NCBI GenBank assembly: GCA_002395905.1
Contig: DGVK01000031.1
Location: 1-6,951 of the forward strand
Length of the DNA: 6,951 bases
Reading direction: 5' to 3'
Origin: Verrucomicrobia bacterium UBA4286
GTDB taxonomy: Bacteria; Verrucomicrobiota; Kiritimatiellia; RFP12; UBA1067
Shown piece by piece: positions 6,056 to 6,951 of this stretch. The notes beneath the pieces were generated by a model. That model saw only the letters and a program-made list of their open reading frames with translations. It ran no database searches and was not told where the DNA came from. Position 1 is the first letter of the stretch. Each line of letters begins with the position of its first letter. Position numbers and translations under genes: made by a program.

Positions 6056-6066
6056 ATTGGTATACT
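6037..6066 (+). promoter_or_regulatory. Promoter of rpsL-rpsG
   Basis: TTGCCA (6037-6042) and TATACT (6061-6066) are separated by 18 bases, with an extended TGG at 6058-6060. The -35 lies inside the end of pssA, and its stop TAA (6053-6055) is in the spacer. Transcription would begin near 6073, about 32 bases before the rpsL ATG. CACCCAA just downstream (6070-6076) also follows the tRNA promoter (4399-4405). Confidence 0.72.
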
Positions 6067-6104
6067 ATACACCCAATTCTGGAAAAGTAAGGAAACAAAA
6101 ACAA

Positions 6105-6488
6105 ATGCCGACTATCAATCAGTTGATCCGCAAGGGGCGTCATCCTCTTGCCTCGCATTCGAAGTCGCCTGCGCTGAAGGCGTGCCCTCAGCGTCGCGGC
6201 GTGTGTCTCATCGTCAAGACGATGACGCCCAAGAAGCCTAACTCCGCTCTGCGCAAGGTCGCCCGTGTGCGTCTTACGACGGGTGTCGAAGTCACGGCCT
6301 ACATCCCCGGCGAAGGCCACAACCTGCAGGAGCACTCGGTGGTGCTCGTGCGCGGCGGCCGTGTGAAGGATCTTCCGGGCGTTCGCTACCACATCATCCG
6401 CGGCAAGCTCGACTCGCTTGGTGTCAACGGCCGCAACCGCAGCCGCTCCAAGTACGGCATGAAGCGTCAGAAGAAGGAAGAGAAGTAA
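6105..6488 (+). CDS. rpsL: 30S ribosomal protein S12
   Basis: S12 is a core 30S protein at the decoding centre that controls accuracy. It has 127 residues (E. coli has 124). The start is the ATG at 6105 opening [12 protein letters not shown], with TAAGGA (6088-6093) 11 bases upstream. The frame stays open to 6057 but that part is promoter and leader. The diagnostic core [18 protein letters not shown] (41-58), [19 protein letters not shown] and KDLPGVRYH (88-96) is present. Lys43, Lys44 and Lys88, whose equivalents mutate to streptomycin resistance in other bacteria, are wild type. Asp89 matches the residue methylthiolated by RimO in E. coli. rpsG follows after 3 bases, the normal str operon order. 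Confidence 0.97.
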   Translation: MPTINQLIRKGRHPLASHSKSPALKACPQRRGVCLIVKTMTPKKPNSALRKVARVRLTTGVEVTAYIPGEGHNLQEHSVVLVRGGRVKDLPGVRYHIIRGKLDSLGVNGRNRSRSKYGMKRQKKEEK

Positions 6489-6491
6489 GCC

Positions 6492-6951
6492 ATGTCACGC
6501 AGAGCCAGGAAAATAGTCAAGCGCGTGAGTCTCGATCCGAAGTACAATTCGGAGCTCGTCGCGCACATGATTCGCGTAATCATGAAGGACGGCAAGAAGT
6601 CCGTCGCAGAGAAGATCGTGTACGGCGCGATCGACAAGATCAAGGAGGCCATGGCCGCCGATCCCGCGAAGTTCGTCAAGGACGAGAAGACCTTCACCGA
6701 TCCTCTCGAGGTTGTCTCCGCGTCGATCGACAACATGAAGCCGCAGGTCGAGGTCAAGACCCGCCGCGTAGGTGGAACGACATATCCGGTGCCGGTGCCG
6801 ATCGCCGCGAACCGCCAGCTCTCGCTCGCGCTTCGCTGGACGACGCAGTACGCGGGCGCCCGTCATGGCATGGGAATGCCTGCGGCGGTCGCGGCCGAAA
6901 TCGTGGACGCGTTCCAGGGGCAGGGTAACGTCATCAAGAAGCGCGACGACG
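6492..6951 (+). CDS. rpsG: 30S ribosomal protein S7, 3' end cut by window edge
   Basis: S7 is the primary assembly protein of the 30S head and contacts the E-site tRNA. 153 complete codons are visible from ATG 6492 (MSRRARKIVKRV). Conserved parts are LDPKYNSELVAHMIRVIMKDGKKS (14-37), KIVYGAID, VEVKTRRVGGTTYPVP (86-101), RWTTQYAGAR and the terminal VIKKRDD. By comparison with E. coli S7 only about 15 residues should be missing. The stretch between KIVYGAID and VEVKTRRVGG is about 13 residues longer than in E. coli (extra acidic and lysine-rich material around 53-70). The gene lies 3 bases after rpsL. Its ribosome site is weak (AAGGA at 6474-6478, inside rpsL), so coupling to rpsL translation is likely. 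fusA would be the expected next gene. Confidence 0.95.
   Translation, partial: MSRRARKIVKRVSLDPKYNSELVAHMIRVIMKDGKKSVAEKIVYGAIDKIKEAMAADPAKFVKDEKTFTDPLEVVSASIDNMKPQVEVKTRRVGGTTYPVPVPIAANRQLSLALRWTTQYAGARHGMGMPAAVAAEIVDAFQGQGNVIKKRDD

Noticed and set aside
6057..6104. N-terminal 16-codon extension of rpsL
   Set aside because: This stretch holds the -10 and leader. S12 homology begins at the ATG at 6105.
1..6951. CRISPR array, insertion sequence or defence system
   Set aside because: No spaced direct repeats, transposase motifs or nuclease/helicase genes were seen on either strand.

Overview
The window holds two oppositely oriented blocks that meet at a 206-base intergenic region (about 4204-4409). 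The DNA is GC-rich, as in a free-living or gut-associated bacterium. A glycyl radical enzyme, which oxygen inactivates, implies an anaerobic or microaerobic lifestyle. The exact lineage cannot be read from this sequence. A member of the PVC group (Kiritimatiellota, Lentisphaerota or Verrucomicrobiota) is my best guess, from gene content and style only, and it is low confidence.

Left block, minus strand (1-4203): a 731-residue glycyl radical enzyme (GRE) of the pyruvate formate-lyase superfamily comes first. Its radical-SAM activating enzyme follows, coupled to it by a 4-base GTGA overlap. After an 84-base gap comes a nearly complete N-acylglucosamine 2-epimerase (AGE) family sugar epimerase, cut by the left window edge. 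The GRE operon and the epimerase gene have separate but strikingly similar promoters: GTGGCTG, then 17 bases, then TGGCATAAT. A related upstream element, ATTTTA(CGA)ACGCCAA on the + strand, lies near both. This suggests co-regulation in one carbohydrate-related catabolic pathway. The GRE has a clear glycyl radical site, but its active-site cysteine lies in GCNW. This is neither the Cys-Cys of pyruvate formate-lyase nor the Cys-x-Glu of the known GRE dehydratases and lyases, so the substrate is open.

Right block, plus strand (4367-6951): a CAU-anticodon tRNA with its own promoter and a probable terminator comes first. Its acceptor stem fits the lysidine-modified tRNA-Ile2 better than tRNA-Met. 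Next is infC (translation initiation factor IF3), which appears to start at a rare ATC codon. It overlaps pssA (phosphatidylserine synthase). Then rpsL (S12) and a truncated rpsG (S7) follow under a separate promoter. The usual infC-rpmI-rplT order is absent. The three plus-strand promoters share a TTGC-type -35, a 17-18 base spacer and an extended -10 (TGnTAYAMT).

No CRISPR array, insertion sequence, phage gene or rRNA was seen. No gene-free stretch exceeds 300 bases. The long open frames opposite the left block are shadows of GC-rich codon usage.
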